Source: Nonomuraea lactucae
Lineage (GTDB): Bacteria; Actinomycetota; Actinomycetes; Streptosporangiales; Streptosporangiaceae
Direction of reading: 5' to 3'
DNA: 39,170 bases
NCBI RefSeq assembly: GCF_003313395.1
Contig: NZ_QNFZ01001066.1
Span: 1 to 39,170 of the forward strand
This document shows positions 21,046 to 30,265 of this stretch, one piece after another. Both the position numbers and the translations under genes were made by a program. The notes beneath the pieces are model-generated. The model was not told where the DNA came from. It saw only the letters and a list, made by a program, of their open reading frames with translations, and did no database searches. Each line of letters opens with the position of its first letter. The first letter of the stretch is position 1.

Positions 21046-22245
21046 TCACACCTGGCGAACGGTCAGGTAGGTGCCGTTCACGATGGTCAGATTTCCGCTG
21101 GGATTCAGATAGGTGATTCCTAGGCTGCCGAGACTCGCCGATCCTGTGTTGATGAATGAGCCGTAGACGCGGCAGCTATAGTTTGTGGACGCGGCCGGGG
21201 CACCGAAAGGGCCAAGCGTTGCGTTAGCCGTAATCGACGCCGCCCGCAGGGATGCGGTGTTGGACCCGTTGTTGTACTCGAATCCCACTGTTGACCTGCC
21301 GGACGCGCCTAGCGGCGGCGTCGTTACTTGCAGGCTGCATGTTGCACCTGCCGTCGCGATCCGATAGAAGATCACGGCTTCAAACTGGAAGCTGCCTGTC
21401 CGGTCGATAGGGATAGTGAGAATGGTGTCGGCCGTGCTTGCCGTGCCCGAAGTGACTGCCAAGTCGCCGCCGCGACGCTTAATCGCTTCCATCTTTGAAC
21501 CCCCAACGGGGGCCCACGTCGGCGTGGTCCACGACGTTTGGATGAGAAGCTGCTGTAGAGCCTCGTCCCATACAAGCGTGCCGACGAGTGGGTCGGCGGG
21601 ATAGTCGCTGCTGTCTGAGGCGTTATGCACGATCACTTCGCGGAACCTTGGAACTCGGGCGATCTCCGAAGTGGTTGCGCCTCGTTCTCGAATCTTCGCG
21701 TAGAAGCGCCCTAGATCGACGTTATAGAAGATCGTCCCGTCTGGAAATGTCTCGGCGCCCTTGGCGCTTACCCTGATCCGCCGACTAACGAATGTCCGCA
21801 GATCGACGACCTGATTAGCGGGGACGGCCGCAGAGTTCGGCGGAATGTTGAAGTAGGCAAGCGCCATCTCAGGAGACGGGCCGTCCGTGTCGGGGTTCGG
21901 CCGACTGCCGCCGACCGTGCCTTCCTTAAGCGCGATCGACAGCTTGTTGGTTCCACGATCGAGACGAAGCACAACAAGATCCGCGCGCCACTGGGAAGTG
22001 TCGGAGTTCAGGCTATAGCTGATCTCCATTTCGGTATCAAGCACATAGTGGAAGCCCCGGAAGCTGGCCCTTCCGGGTTTCACCTTCAGCTTGCCGGGCA
22101 CCTCCTCAGAGACAACGCTCAGGGTCAGCGTGCCGGGCACGTCGGCCACACCATCGTCCTGCCAGAGGGAAGCCATCGCCTCCCAGTCGGGCTCAGTGAG
22201 GACCGCGCCTGGCCCGCCATCAAAGGGGAAAGCCCGCTCTGCCAA
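21046..22245 (-). CDS. Minor tail protein / receptor-binding fibre B
   Basis: 399 aa. The N-terminal domain is the paralogue of fibre A. After a short linker, residues about 265-399 are a distinct beta-rich C-terminal domain (TILTIPIDRTGSFQFEAVIF, then Ser/Ala/Asn-rich strands) suggestive of a jelly-roll or carbohydrate-binding module. Ten bases separate it from fibre A. Divergent ends on a shared base are typical after duplication under host-range selection. Confidence 0.75.
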   Translation of the reverse strand: MAERAFPFDGGPGAVLTEPDWEAMASLWQDDGVADVPGTLTLSVVSEEVPGKLKVKPGRASFRGFHYVLDTEMEISYSLNSDTSQWRADLVVLRLDRGTNKLSIALKEGTVGGSRPNPDTDGPSPEMALAYFNIPPNSAAVPANQVVDLRTFVSRRIRVSAKGAETFPDGTIFYNVDLGRFYAKIRERGATTSEIARVPRFREVIVHNASDSSDYPADPLVGTLVWDEALQQLLIQTSWTTPTWAPVGGSKMEAIKRRGGDLAVTSGTASTADTILTIPIDRTGSFQFEAVIFYRIATAGATCSLQVTTPPLGASGRSTVGFEYNNGSNTASLRAASITANATLGPFGAPAASTNYSCRVYGSFINTGSASLGSLGITYLNPSGNLTIVNGTYLTVRQV

Positions 22246-22250
22246 ATTGG

Positions 22251-23465
22251 TTACCTTCTTGCTTCAAGCTTCTTGATCGAGTTCCAGATGCGCCGGACCT
22301 CGCGATACAGGCCGGGCGTGGCCGAAGCGCCGTCCGTGCCGATGACGGGCTGCACGCGCGGGCCGTCCGCGCCATCGGTGAGGCGCACTTCGCGCAAGAC
22401 GTCGGTCACGACCTGGCCGTGGATATCGACGGTCACCACATCGCCCACCTGGTAATGCACCCCGTACCGCAGCAGGTCCGTGTCGATGGGCGTCACGGAC
22501 AGCTCTCCGAGTGCTTGAGACTCCGCGAGCGCTTCGGCCGCCGCCTGGTCGAGCTGCGCGAGCGCTTCCGGATCAGCGGGCGTAGAGGGGTTCTCAGGAT
22601 CGACGGGGGAGCCGTCAGCTCCCTGCGCTACCGGGACGTCTCGCCGGTCCACAAAGCGCTCCAGGGGCGTCCTGAACCACTCGTGAGGCGCGGGCGATGG
22701 ATCGTCGTACTGCCGCAGCCAACGGTTCCGGCCTTCGCCCTGAGCTGCCAGGATGGCCCGGCTCGCGGTCGGTGCCGCCAGTCGGTAGCTGTAGGAAGCC
22801 AAAGTGCCGGCGTCTGGGCTGAAGACCACTTCGCCGTCGTCGTGGACGCGGGGCGTGTACGGCTCGAACGTCAGCCTGTCCGTGGTTCCCTGGCGGAGCC
22901 GCCAGCCGATTCCAGCACTCGCGGCCACCTCCGCACACTTGACCCCGAGCACGTCAAAGCGAGTCGAGACGGACAGCGTCCGGCCGAAGCTCTGAGACGG
23001 GGCGTCCAGGTTGGGGATGATCCTGTCGGCGCGGGCCGCTGGCCCCGCGTTGACGTTGACGAGCTGCCGCAGCGCGGCTGCCGCTGGCCCGGTGAGGCTG
23101 TAGCGATCCGCGGTTTGGTTGGCGATCGTGTTGCCCGGCACGGGTAGCGTGATCCGCGACCACAGTAGCCACTCATCCGAGACCCCGGTGTACGTCACCA
23201 GGCCCCGGCCGGGCTGGTCGGCAGACCAGGCCCGAGTCACGCCCGTGGTCGGTCCCGACATGACGGGACGGGCCACGCCCTCAATCCAGATGATGATCCC
23301 GCCGCCGGGCTGCAGAATGCTCGCCTCGCGGGAATCGGCTGGCACGGTGAGAGTCCACGAACCGATGTTGTTGAATCGCGAGATGACGTCCAGGCTCGTG
23401 TACTGCTCCACGACGCCCACGCGAATGTAAAAGGCGTCGCGCGCCTCCAGGAAGAACTTAGGCAC
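22251..23465 (-). CDS. Gp37-like siphovirus tail protein
   Basis: 404 aa, GTG start. The sequence has the pattern of the ReqiPepy6 Gp37-like family of Gram-positive siphoviruses: an early RFNNIGSWTLTVPADS segment, GGGIIIWIEG, then a central domain and a late SYSYRLAAPTASRAIL region. Such proteins sit below Dit in the baseplate, like a shortened Tal. Residues about 280-320 are an Asp/Glu/Pro/Ala-rich linker. The stop-to-start arrangement with Dit overlaps by eight bases. Confidence 0.75.
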   Translation of the reverse strand: MPKFFLEARDAFYIRVGVVEQYTSLDVISRFNNIGSWTLTVPADSREASILQPGGGIIIWIEGVARPVMSGPTTGVTRAWSADQPGRGLVTYTGVSDEWLLWSRITLPVPGNTIANQTADRYSLTGPAAAALRQLVNVNAGPAARADRIIPNLDAPSQSFGRTLSVSTRFDVLGVKCAEVAASAGIGWRLRQGTTDRLTFEPYTPRVHDDGEVVFSPDAGTLASYSYRLAAPTASRAILAAQGEGRNRWLRQYDDPSPAPHEWFRTPLERFVDRRDVPVAQGADGSPVDPENPSTPADPEALAQLDQAAAEALAESQALGELSVTPIDTDLLRYGVHYQVGDVVTVDIHGQVVTDVLREVRLTDGADGPRVQPVIGTDGASATPGLYREVRRIWNSIKKLEARR

Positions 23466-24432
23466 TGATGAACCTTGGTGCGTATGTGAGGCTGACGGAT
23501 GTTTCAGCGCCCACGTTGCTTACGTCGATGAGCACTTCGTTCAAACCCGGCGAGATCGGCCACAGGTGCGGGCTCGGCCCGAGCAGCCGCCACATGTTTG
23601 CGCCGGTCACCGGGTCGTATACGGCCTTGTGGCGTGGGCGCGTGTCGATCACAAGCGTCTGTGTCTCCGACAGGCCAGTGTTCACAGTGAACGACTGGTC
23701 TGGCTTGTTCGGCACCTTGCGCGTGAACGTCATGCCGCTTGTTGGGCCATGAATGGTCCACATGGGCCATGTGTCCACGTCTCCGGTGACGGTGATCGTG
23801 GACGAGCCGTTGAGAGAATGGGTCTTGTTCACGAAGGGTCGTCCAAGGAACGGCTCGCCGAAGAACGGGACGACTTCCAGAGCGCCCGTGGTGAACTTAA
23901 TGACGTGCAATGTACCCGAGTAGAAGTAAGGATCAAGAGCGCGGAAAATCAGCCCGTACTTGAGCCACAGGAAACCGGCCACGTCTTGCCCTTCGTCGCC
24001 CGTGGCACCATCGACATAGAAGGCGTCGATGAATCGCCGTGAACCGTCCCCTTCGGTGACGGTAATTCGGCAGGGGCCAAGCATCGGGTTTAGGGCTGCC
24101 ACGAGCCCGCGCTTGAGGGCAAGCAGCCCCGGCCGGTCCGGGGCTGCCAGTAACAGCGGAATGAACAGTTCGCGAGAGGTAGCGCGGGGATGGCGGGGAT
24201 ACCCGCCATCCAGCGCAGGCATCTCGTCATAGAAGAGGCTGTACGGCGGGGCATCAAAACCCTTCATTCCGGGAAGAGTGACGATGCCGTGGGCCCCGCT
24301 GGTCAGGTTATAGCTGGAGGTGTATATCCCTCCGCTACCGGCCGCCACGTCCGCCGGGGTGGCCAGTTCGATTGTCGTCCTTGGCCAGTTGGCCAAACTC
24401 TGTTGTCCACCCCTTTCAGGCGTAAAGGGCAT
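23458..24432 (-). CDS. Distal tail protein (Dit)
   Basis: 324 aa, ATG overlapping the tape-measure stop. Position between tape measure and baseplate genes, length, and an N-terminal GxxLPGMKGFDAPPY loop followed by a split-barrel pattern (YPRHPRATSRELFIPLLL, GDGSRRFIDAFYVDG) fit siphovirus Dit proteins that form the hub ring at the tail end. No lysin domain is visible. Confidence 0.75.
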   Translation of the reverse strand: MPFTPERGGQQSLANWPRTTIELATPADVAAGSGGIYTSSYNLTSGAHGIVTLPGMKGFDAPPYSLFYDEMPALDGGYPRHPRATSRELFIPLLLAAPDRPGLLALKRGLVAALNPMLGPCRITVTEGDGSRRFIDAFYVDGATGDEGQDVAGFLWLKYGLIFRALDPYFYSGTLHVIKFTTGALEVVPFFGEPFLGRPFVNKTHSLNGSSTITVTGDVDTWPMWTIHGPTSGMTFTRKVPNKPDQSFTVNTGLSETQTLVIDTRPRHKAVYDPVTGANMWRLLGPSPHLWPISPGLNEVLIDVSNVGAETSVSLTYAPRFISA

Positions 24433-27238
24433 CGGCGTAGCCGAGCACCGTCACAATCTGGCGTTCGGTTGGGACGGTCGGAGCCGCGTTCACGGTCACC
24501 TGGTAGACCCGGCCAGCTGATGCACCGGCTGTGACCAGGGCATTACCGGCCGGCTGGGTCCTAGCAGGTAGCAGGCTTGCGCTGTCGCGGGCGCCCCAAG
24601 CCGCGGGCGTGTTTAAACGGTCCGCGTCTACCGCAAGCGGCAGCTCGGCCACGCTCCACGCCGACGTCAGGTGATCAGCTAGGCCGGAAACTGCATTTCC
24701 TACCAGGCGCTTAGTTCCGGTGATACCGTTCGCTAGGCCCTGGCCGATAAACCGTCCGATCTCCTGGAAAACGCGAGACGGAGAGGCGATGCCGAGAATG
24801 TTCTTAACGGTGCGGATCAGGCCGTCTACCATGTTGTTCCACTGGGAAACGACCCAATTCCAGAGTGAAATGATTCCATTCCACAGTCCGTTAACAATCT
24901 CGCGACCGGCGTTATATAGCCAGCTTCCCGCATTCGCGAAAATGCGCGTGATCGAGTTCGGGATGCCGCCGATCCACGCAATCGCTTCATTGAATCGCGC
25001 CACGATGGCGTCCTTGACGCGGCCGAACCAGTCTCCGAACTTGCCAGGCAGAGACCCGAACCAGTCGAGAATGCGGCCTACGTCGTCAACTCGGCGCTTG
25101 ATCCAATCAACTATGGCGTCCCAGATCCGCTCTGCGGCTTGCTTTACCTGGGTCCAACTAGATTCCCAGTCGATGCCCAGGAGATCGAGCGCCGCCTTGA
25201 ATTGCGTCTTGAAATTTTCCCAAATGGTCTCGAAAATGCCGACTACGGCATCCCAGATTCCGGAGAAAAATTCCTTGATCCCGTTCCAGGCTCGCTCCCA
25301 GTCGCCGGTAATGACGCCGAGAACGAATTCGATCAAGCCTGACAGTGCGCGCAGAACGCCGTCTACGACAGCGAGAATTCCGGAAAAGACGTTGCCGATA
25401 ATATCGAGCAACGGGCCGCCGAAAGTGTCCCAGGCAATCGATATGAACTTGAAAACGCCGCCGATAATCTCGCCTACGCGGGAAACGATCGACTGAAGCT
25501 TTGAGCCCCATTCCTCAACTGTGGCCTGGTTTTCGGTAAACCACGCCACCAGATCGGTGAAGATCCGCGAGATGATCTCATAAGCTTGCTGGAAAAGCGG
25601 TGCTACCGTGTCGTAGATGAATCGGATGGTGCGGCTTAGCCACGTGTCCTCGGAAAGGCCCTCGCCCGTCAGCCAGTTAACGGCCTGCGAAATCCAGCCG
25701 ATCAGGGTTGACAGCGCGGGAGCCACGAAATTCGTGATCACGAACGCCAAACCCTGAGCCAGTAGCGCGATGAGCTGAGCCAGTGGCGGCAGGATCGGAG
25801 CCACGGCGACCAGGAGCGCGACCAGCGCCCCGGCGATGGCCTGAAGCGCTCCACTGTCGGCAAGGATCTGCACGGCTACGCCGAGCTGCTGGAAGACGGT
25901 CACGAGCGCGCCGCCGACTGTGGCCAAGGCTGGCCCCAGCTCCGCCAGGGCGGTCGTCAAGATCGGGCCTACGATCTCGGCCAGACGGCCGATGATCGGC
26001 GCTAGAAGGCCGATCCCAACGGCTAGGGTCTGGACGACGGGCAGCAGGGCCGCGCCGACGCGGCCTAGCGCCTCAAAGATTGAAACCAAGATGGCTTGAC
26101 CCTGAGCCGACTCCAGGAAGGCCCGCAGCCCGCCCACGAGCGAGCCGAGCACGCCCAGGGCGCTGGTCCCGGACGTCTCTAGCGCCCGGAAGACGGCCCG
26201 GACGATGCCGACCAGATCGCCGAGCAGTGAGCCGAGCTGGCGCACGACGGCAAGGCCGTCCTGCATCCAGCGCAGGGCGTCACCCGACGCAGCCGCAGCA
26301 GACAGGAACCGGCCAAGGTGCGCGGCGGCTTCGGCGATGCCAGGGACGAGCCCAGCGAGGAAGCCAGCGCCCACCACGCCCACGTCGCGGAAGCCATCGA
26401 GAAGCGGCCGGATCGACGGCACTACGGCGTCCACAGACGCGCGCAACGAATCAAAGATCGACCGAACCGCCTGGACGGTTTCAGCCGCCTTAGCGAACTC
26501 CAGCACCTCAGCCGCGCCACGGCCGAAAGCCCCGGCGGCCGACGTGACACCGTCGTCTAGGGCGTTAAGGAGAGGTAGCAGCTCGAACAGGTCGCTAATG
26601 AGCGGCGCAAAGAAGGCGTCTTGGGCGTTATACCTAAGCGACTGGAAAGCGGGGGCGATTTGCAACAGCCGGTAAGCCAGTTCACCGGCAGCAGGACCAA
26701 GTTCCTTGGTCCCTTCCATGAACGTTTCGTAGTCGCCGCTAATGGCGGCCTTGAAACCCTCGGCTACGCCGGTAAGCGCGAGCTTCAGCGTGCCGAGCGC
26801 GGCAACGCCAAGAAGCACACCGCCCGGCAGCGCAGCAAGGAGGCCAGACGCAGGAGCCAAGGCGGCAGCGAGCGACAGTACGCCTTGCGCCGCAACGCCG
26901 AGACCACCGGCCGCGACACTGGCCGCGCCGCTTACCGATACCAGGCTGCCAACGAATCGCATTGCCCCACCGGAGGCGTTCAGGAACGCCTTACCGACAT
27001 TCGACAGAGAAGGGGTCAGAGCGGAGGTGATGCGCTGCCCGGTCTGGCGGGCGTGGCCGCTTGCCTGGTCCCCGAAGGATCGGCCGAACTCGTCGCCGGC
27101 CATCCGGCCCATGTTCATGCCGATGTCGCGGCCGACGCTCTCAGCGACCGGCTTTAGTCGCTCCTTCAGTTCATCGCGGAGCTTGGAGGCGAAGTCCTTA
27201 GCAAGCTTCGGGTGAACCTCTACATAGGCTTCACCCAC
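24416..27238 (-). CDS. Tape measure protein
   Basis: 940 aa, the longest gene, as expected. Helical N-terminus (VHPKLAKDFASKLRDELKER), long Ala/Gly/Leu-rich hydrophobic tracts (about residues 85-560), and repeated Trp-containing helices (WDAIVDWIKRR, WNGIISLWNWVVSQWN) near 640-830. It sets tail length and travels into the cell membrane. I see no peptidase or lytic transglycosylase motif. A GTTTAAAC element is in frame near the C-terminus (DADRLNTPAAWG). Confidence 0.92.
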   Translation of the reverse strand: MGEAYVEVHPKLAKDFASKLRDELKERLKPVAESVGRDIGMNMGRMAGDEFGRSFGDQASGHARQTGQRITSALTPSLSNVGKAFLNASGGAMRFVGSLVSVSGAASVAAGGLGVAAQGVLSLAAALAPASGLLAALPGGVLLGVAALGTLKLALTGVAEGFKAAISGDYETFMEGTKELGPAAGELAYRLLQIAPAFQSLRYNAQDAFFAPLISDLFELLPLLNALDDGVTSAAGAFGRGAAEVLEFAKAAETVQAVRSIFDSLRASVDAVVPSIRPLLDGFRDVGVVGAGFLAGLVPGIAEAAAHLGRFLSAAAASGDALRWMQDGLAVVRQLGSLLGDLVGIVRAVFRALETSGTSALGVLGSLVGGLRAFLESAQGQAILVSIFEALGRVGAALLPVVQTLAVGIGLLAPIIGRLAEIVGPILTTALAELGPALATVGGALVTVFQQLGVAVQILADSGALQAIAGALVALLVAVAPILPPLAQLIALLAQGLAFVITNFVAPALSTLIGWISQAVNWLTGEGLSEDTWLSRTIRFIYDTVAPLFQQAYEIISRIFTDLVAWFTENQATVEEWGSKLQSIVSRVGEIIGGVFKFISIAWDTFGGPLLDIIGNVFSGILAVVDGVLRALSGLIEFVLGVITGDWERAWNGIKEFFSGIWDAVVGIFETIWENFKTQFKAALDLLGIDWESSWTQVKQAAERIWDAIVDWIKRRVDDVGRILDWFGSLPGKFGDWFGRVKDAIVARFNEAIAWIGGIPNSITRIFANAGSWLYNAGREIVNGLWNGIISLWNWVVSQWNNMVDGLIRTVKNILGIASPSRVFQEIGRFIGQGLANGITGTKRLVGNAVSGLADHLTSAWSVAELPLAVDADRLNTPAAWGARDSASLLPARTQPAGNALVTAGASAGRVYQVTVNAAPTVPTERQIVTVLGYADALYA
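24611..24618. repeat. GTTTAAAC palindrome copy 9
   Basis: In frame in the tape measure C-terminus (RLN). The minus strand continues GTTTAAACACGCCCGCGG. Confidence 0.75.
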
Positions 27239-27257
27239 CTTAGTCTGCGCCAGGACA

Positions 27258-27922
27258 TCACCCCCCTTGGACCGTCGCTAGCAGTTGCATGATTTGTTCG
27301 GGCGTGGCGAACTCCCGAACCGGCTCCGGTTCGGTCGTGCGCTTGTGGTTAGGGCGCGGAATGGGGTCCGGCTCGGGGTTGTTAGCCCCATCCGCCTTGT
27401 GGACTTCCGCGAATAGCCAGTTACCGGCCGCGATATGATCGCCGATAAGGGCCAACAGGTATTCGGCCGTACTCCAATCGGCCTCTTCGCCGTACTCGGC
27501 GCGATGAACAGCCGATCCGCGGGGAAGCTGAGAGATCAGGCTGTAGACCTTCCGGAGGCTTAGCCGCCCCCGGTAAAGGTCGCAAATGTCAACGCCGTAA
27601 TAGCGTTGGAGATCCGCCTCAACGGCGGCCGGATGCTCGCTAAGGAGCCTTGCGAGCCACGTTAGTTTCCCGTGCCTGCCGTGGAACCGATGGCTTCCAT
27701 CAGCTCCATGGCCTGACGCAGCTTCGGCTTGGTGGCGCGGAACTGCTCATACTGCTCTGCGCCGAGAATCATCCGAAGCGCCGACGTGAGACGGCCGGAC
27801 TCTAGAAGGTCCAGCACGTCAGCGTCCCAATCCATGGAGGGCGGCACCAGGTAGGTGACGCCGTTGTACTCCACGGGCAGCGGCGTGCCGTGCGCCTCAG
27901 CCTTCTGCGCGGTCTTGCTCAA
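27258..27922 (-). CDS. Tail assembly chaperone G-T, -1 frameshift product
   Basis: The frame after 27664 is open in -1 from the slippery site to 27258 and encodes a continuing helical protein (WLARLLSEHPAAVEADLQRY, DICDLYRGRLSLRKVYSLIS). The heptamer G-GGA-AAC (27671-27665 on the minus strand) is a classical X-XXY-YYZ slip site, and it is followed immediately by the zero-frame TAA. As in lambda G/GT, a minority of ribosomes would make this roughly 220-residue fusion, which helps load tail tube onto tape measure. Confidence 0.85.
27662..27922 (-). CDS. Tail assembly chaperone G
   Basis: 86 aa, ATG start. Short helical protein (DWDADVLDLLESGRLTSALR, EQYEQFRATKPKLRQAMELM) between tail tube and tape measure genes, the standard place for chaperone G. 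Its stop codon directly abuts the GGGAAAC slip sequence, which may help pausing. Confidence 0.85.
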   Translation of the reverse strand: MSKTAQKAEAHGTPLPVEYNGVTYLVPPSMDWDADVLDLLESGRLTSALRMILGAEQYEQFRATKPKLRQAMELMEAIGSTAGTGN

Positions 27923-27941
27923 GCTAGATACTCCTCGGAGT

Positions 27942-27949
27942 GTTTAAAC
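27942..27949. repeat. GTTTAAAC palindrome copy 10
   Basis: Between tail tube and chaperone genes. GTTTAAACGGGTTAGCCGGC differs from copy 11 in one of 20 bases. Confidence 0.8.
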
Positions 27950-27952
27950 GGG

Positions 27953-28549
27953 TTAGCCGGCAGTCATGTCGCCGGACACGATCAGGTCGCCGAGCTTGCC
28001 GTTAGCGTCCAGAGCCTTGAAGGTCATGGCGAGCGAGTTCGGGTTTGTGCGCGTCAGCGTGAAACCCTCACGCTCGTTCACCTGGGCGCGTGGGATGTAG
28101 AGGGCCGCCACGCGGGTAGAGTCGCCCCACATGATGATCAGCGCCTTGGTGACCAGCTCGGGCGTGGACGGCAGCGTTAGCATGGACGTGACAGGGGTTG
28201 TGTCGCTCTTAACCCATTTGCCGCCGAAGAACAGCGCCGTGGTGTCCTTGTCGAACTGCATCAGGCGGAAAGTGACCGTCAGACCTGCACCCGTGATGAC
28301 CGTGGTCGCTGGCGCGGCCGACTGCCATACCGGGATGTCGTTCGTAGAGAGCGATGGAGCGATTTCCGCGCCCTCCTCCGACACGTAGCCGAGATCGGTA
28401 AAGCCGGTTATCGGGGTCGAGTCGTCAAAGGCCGTCGCAGCGGCTGGCAGGGCAGGCATCGGCGCGTCCGCCGTGCCCATGAGGATTCGGCCGTGAGGCG
28501 CGAAACGAATGTCCTTAGAATTGATCTTGCCCAAGGGCTTAGCTCCCAT
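27953..28549 (-). CDS. Major tail (tube) protein
   Basis: 198 aa. ATG 28549 overlaps the end of the tail terminator gene by 11 bases. Beta-rich protein (RFAPHGRILMGTADAP, GAGLTVTFRLMQFDKDTTAL, REGFTLTRTNPNSLAMTFKA) with a small Ig-like feel at the end. Size and position next to the chaperones identify the tube subunit. Confidence 0.88.
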   Translation of the reverse strand: MGAKPLGKINSKDIRFAPHGRILMGTADAPMPALPAAATAFDDSTPITGFTDLGYVSEEGAEIAPSLSTNDIPVWQSAAPATTVITGAGLTVTFRLMQFDKDTTALFFGGKWVKSDTTPVTSMLTLPSTPELVTKALIIMWGDSTRVAALYIPRAQVNEREGFTLTRTNPNSLAMTFKALDANGKLGDLIVSGDMTAG

Positions 28550-28919
28550 AAAGGTAAATGGCATGCGAGAAAACAAACCGCTGCTCGCGGCTCACAGGGT
28601 CGGAAATGTCAGAGGGGCCTAGCTCCTCCGTCACCTCGGCTGCGATCATCGGCCCGACCTGTCGGCCGGGAAGTTCCTCAAGCAGGGCTGTACGGGCCGT
28701 TAGCGCGACCTGAAGCGCGGAGCGCTTGTCCGGCCCGTAAGCGTCGAAATCAAACCGCCAGCGGTCCAACCGGTGACGCACTTCGCGCGTGCCGCCAATC
28801 AGCGTGACGATTAGGTGACGGCTGTTGACGGCATGGCCGACCAGGGAGCCCGAAACCATGACGCCAGGAACGCGGGGCTTAAGGAAGGTGATCGCGACCT
28901 CAACAGGGTCGTAGATCAC
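28539..28919 (-). CDS. Tail terminator protein
   Basis: 126 aa, GTG start overlapping the HK97 gp10-like stop. Order (after the gp10-like gene, before the tube gene), length and mixed alpha/beta pattern (AVNSRHLIVTLIGGTREVRH, DFDAYGPDKRSALQVALTAR) fit the ring that ends tail-tube growth and joins tail to head. Confidence 0.8.
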   Translation of the reverse strand: MIYDPVEVAITFLKPRVPGVMVSGSLVGHAVNSRHLIVTLIGGTREVRHRLDRWRFDFDAYGPDKRSALQVALTARTALLEELPGRQVGPMIAAEVTEELGPSDISDPVSREQRFVFSHAIYLYGS

Positions 28920-29275
28920 GAGATTCGCTTAGCTTCCAGTGCTTTGCCCAAAGGGCGGAAACGGGGCGTGCCGGGATGCTCATAGGGCGGCACTTGCTTG
29001 CCGAAAAGCGTGGTGTGCGTGCGCGGGCTGGTGCCGAACTCCACCTTGAGCGCGTCCTTGTCGGCTGACACGTACGCGACTGGGCCGCTTGCCGTGATCT
29101 CCAAGTGCTCGGTGATGGAAGCCGCGTACTCGTGCAACGGCGCACGCTTGGGCGCGAGCGCGTACGCGAGTCGGCCGATCTCCTTAGCCACGATCAGGCA
29201 CTCTTTGGCGGCCCCCGGCCCAAACACGAGCCGGTTTATCGCCTGGTGATCCAGCTTCACGCCAACGTCAGCCAT
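28916..29275 (-). CDS. HK97 gp10-like tail component
   Basis: 119 aa, start overlapping the previous stop. VGVKLDHQAINRLVFGPGA, RAPLHEYAASITEHLE, and the late KVEFGTSPRTHTTLFG with PYEHPGTPRFRPL are the usual landmarks of the HK97-gp10 family, which acts in tail completion at the neck. Confidence 0.8.
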   Translation of the reverse strand: MADVGVKLDHQAINRLVFGPGAAKECLIVAKEIGRLAYALAPKRAPLHEYAASITEHLEITASGPVAYVSADKDALKVEFGTSPRTHTTLFGKQVPPYEHPGTPRFRPLGKALEAKRIS

Positions 29276-29609
29276 CGACCCGCCTCATGGTGAAGGCCGT
29301 ATGGCGGCCGTTGAGCCCCACCGTCCAAACACGCGGGGAACCGATCACGTCATAGACCACGCCCCGGAAAAGAACGCGGTCGGCCGACTGCACGTCGGCC
29401 GTGCCGGGGATGAACGCACGGTATGTGGTGATGGTCGTCTCCCGGTCGCGGTCCTCATTGGCGGCCCCGCCAGAGGTGACGCGGTCGGGCTGCACGCTCC
29501 CGCGATGGGCGCCCACCTCTAAGGCGTTAGCCCAATCGCGAGTCTCGCCGTAGACGTCATCGGCAAGAGGGGCGCGAAGCACCGTCAGCCGATCCACGTA
29601 GATCGCCAC
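29268..29609 (-). CDS. Head-tail stopper (head closure) protein
   Basis: 113 aa, ATG start. Small beta-barrel pattern (VDRLTVLRAPLADDVYGETR, TTYRAFIPGTADVQSADRVL, GVVYDVIGSPRVWTVGLNG) as in SPP1 gp16-like closure proteins, which seal the connector after packaging. It overlaps the gp10-like gene by eight bases. Confidence 0.8.
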   Translation of the reverse strand: MAIYVDRLTVLRAPLADDVYGETRDWANALEVGAHRGSVQPDRVTSGGAANEDRDRETTITTYRAFIPGTADVQSADRVLFRGVVYDVIGSPRVWTVGLNGRHTAFTMRRVDG

Positions 29610-29617
29610 AGCGGCCC

Positions 29618-30178
29618 CTAAGCGGCCTTTGTGGCCACGGAACCGGCCTTGCGGCGGTACTTGTTCAGCGAGCGCTTAGCGGCAGCGCTAAGGCCCACTG
29701 AGCCGCCGGAATCGGCATACGTGATCGACACGTCGCCCACGCTTTCCGCCTGCACGCCAGGCGTGCCCGACAGCAGCCGGATCACTTCCTGACACACCAC
29801 GGCCTTAACGTCGGCCGGTACGGCGTCCCCGCCGTGCGTGTACGTCACCTTGACTGTGGACGGCTTCATGTCCAGCCAGCGCAGCCGCCAGCCCCAGCGC
29901 CGCCACAGCGCCGACTGCACAAGGGACCAGTCGGTCACCTCGTGGCCGTCGATCTCCACCCGCATCACCTGGTGGACCGGCTTGCCGGGCAGTTCCAGCG
30001 TCAGCTCAGACGGCGACTCCAGGGTGATCACGTCGTTTTCTACCCGGCCGAAGGTGCGGCGCGTGTGCGCCTCCACCAGTGCCGACACGTCGGAGATCAG
30101 CGCTTCAATGCGGGCTGTCTCCTCCGGCTCCAGCTCCCGGCCTAGCCTCGCGGTTACGTCCGCGAGAGTTGCCAGCAA
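29618..30178 (-). CDS. Head-tail connector (adaptor) protein
   Basis: 186 aa, start with AAGGAGG about eight bases upstream. The N-terminal helices (LADVTARLGRELEPEETARI, VSALVEAHTRRTFG) are characteristic of gp6/gp15-type adaptors that bind beneath the portal. The tail is basic (AAKRSLNKYRRKAG). Confidence 0.82.
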   Translation of the reverse strand: MLATLADVTARLGRELEPEETARIEALISDVSALVEAHTRRTFGRVENDVITLESPSELTLELPGKPVHQVMRVEIDGHEVTDWSLVQSALWRRWGWRLRWLDMKPSTVKVTYTHGGDAVPADVKAVVCQEVIRLLSGTPGVQAESVGDVSITYADSGGSVGLSAAAKRSLNKYRRKAGSVATKAA

Positions 30179-30194
30179 ACCAACCTCCTTCCTC

Positions 30195-30202
30195 GTTTAA
30201 AC
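30195..30202. repeat. GTTTAAAC palindrome copy 11
   Basis: Adjoins the ribosome site of the connector gene. It forms an inverted pair with copy 12, 59 bases away, with the GC arms facing each other across GGGACCGGCC direct repeats. Confidence 0.8.
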
Positions 30203-30253
30203 GGGTTGGCCGGCAGTGGGACCGGCCCCGGTAGGGGACCGGCCCGCGGCTTC

Positions 30254-30261
30254 GTTTAAAC
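30254..30261. repeat. GTTTAAAC palindrome copy 12
   Basis: Four bases beyond the stop codon of the capsid gene. The minus strand reads GTTTAAACGAAGCCGCGG, identical over 18 bases to copy 4. Confidence 0.8.
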
Positions 30262-30265
30262 GGGA

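Noticed and set aside
24720-25496. 258-codon rightward frame opposite the tape measure gene
   Set aside because: Ser/Pro/Arg-rich composition typical of an antisense shadow, no ribosome site, and the tape measure frame is unmistakable.
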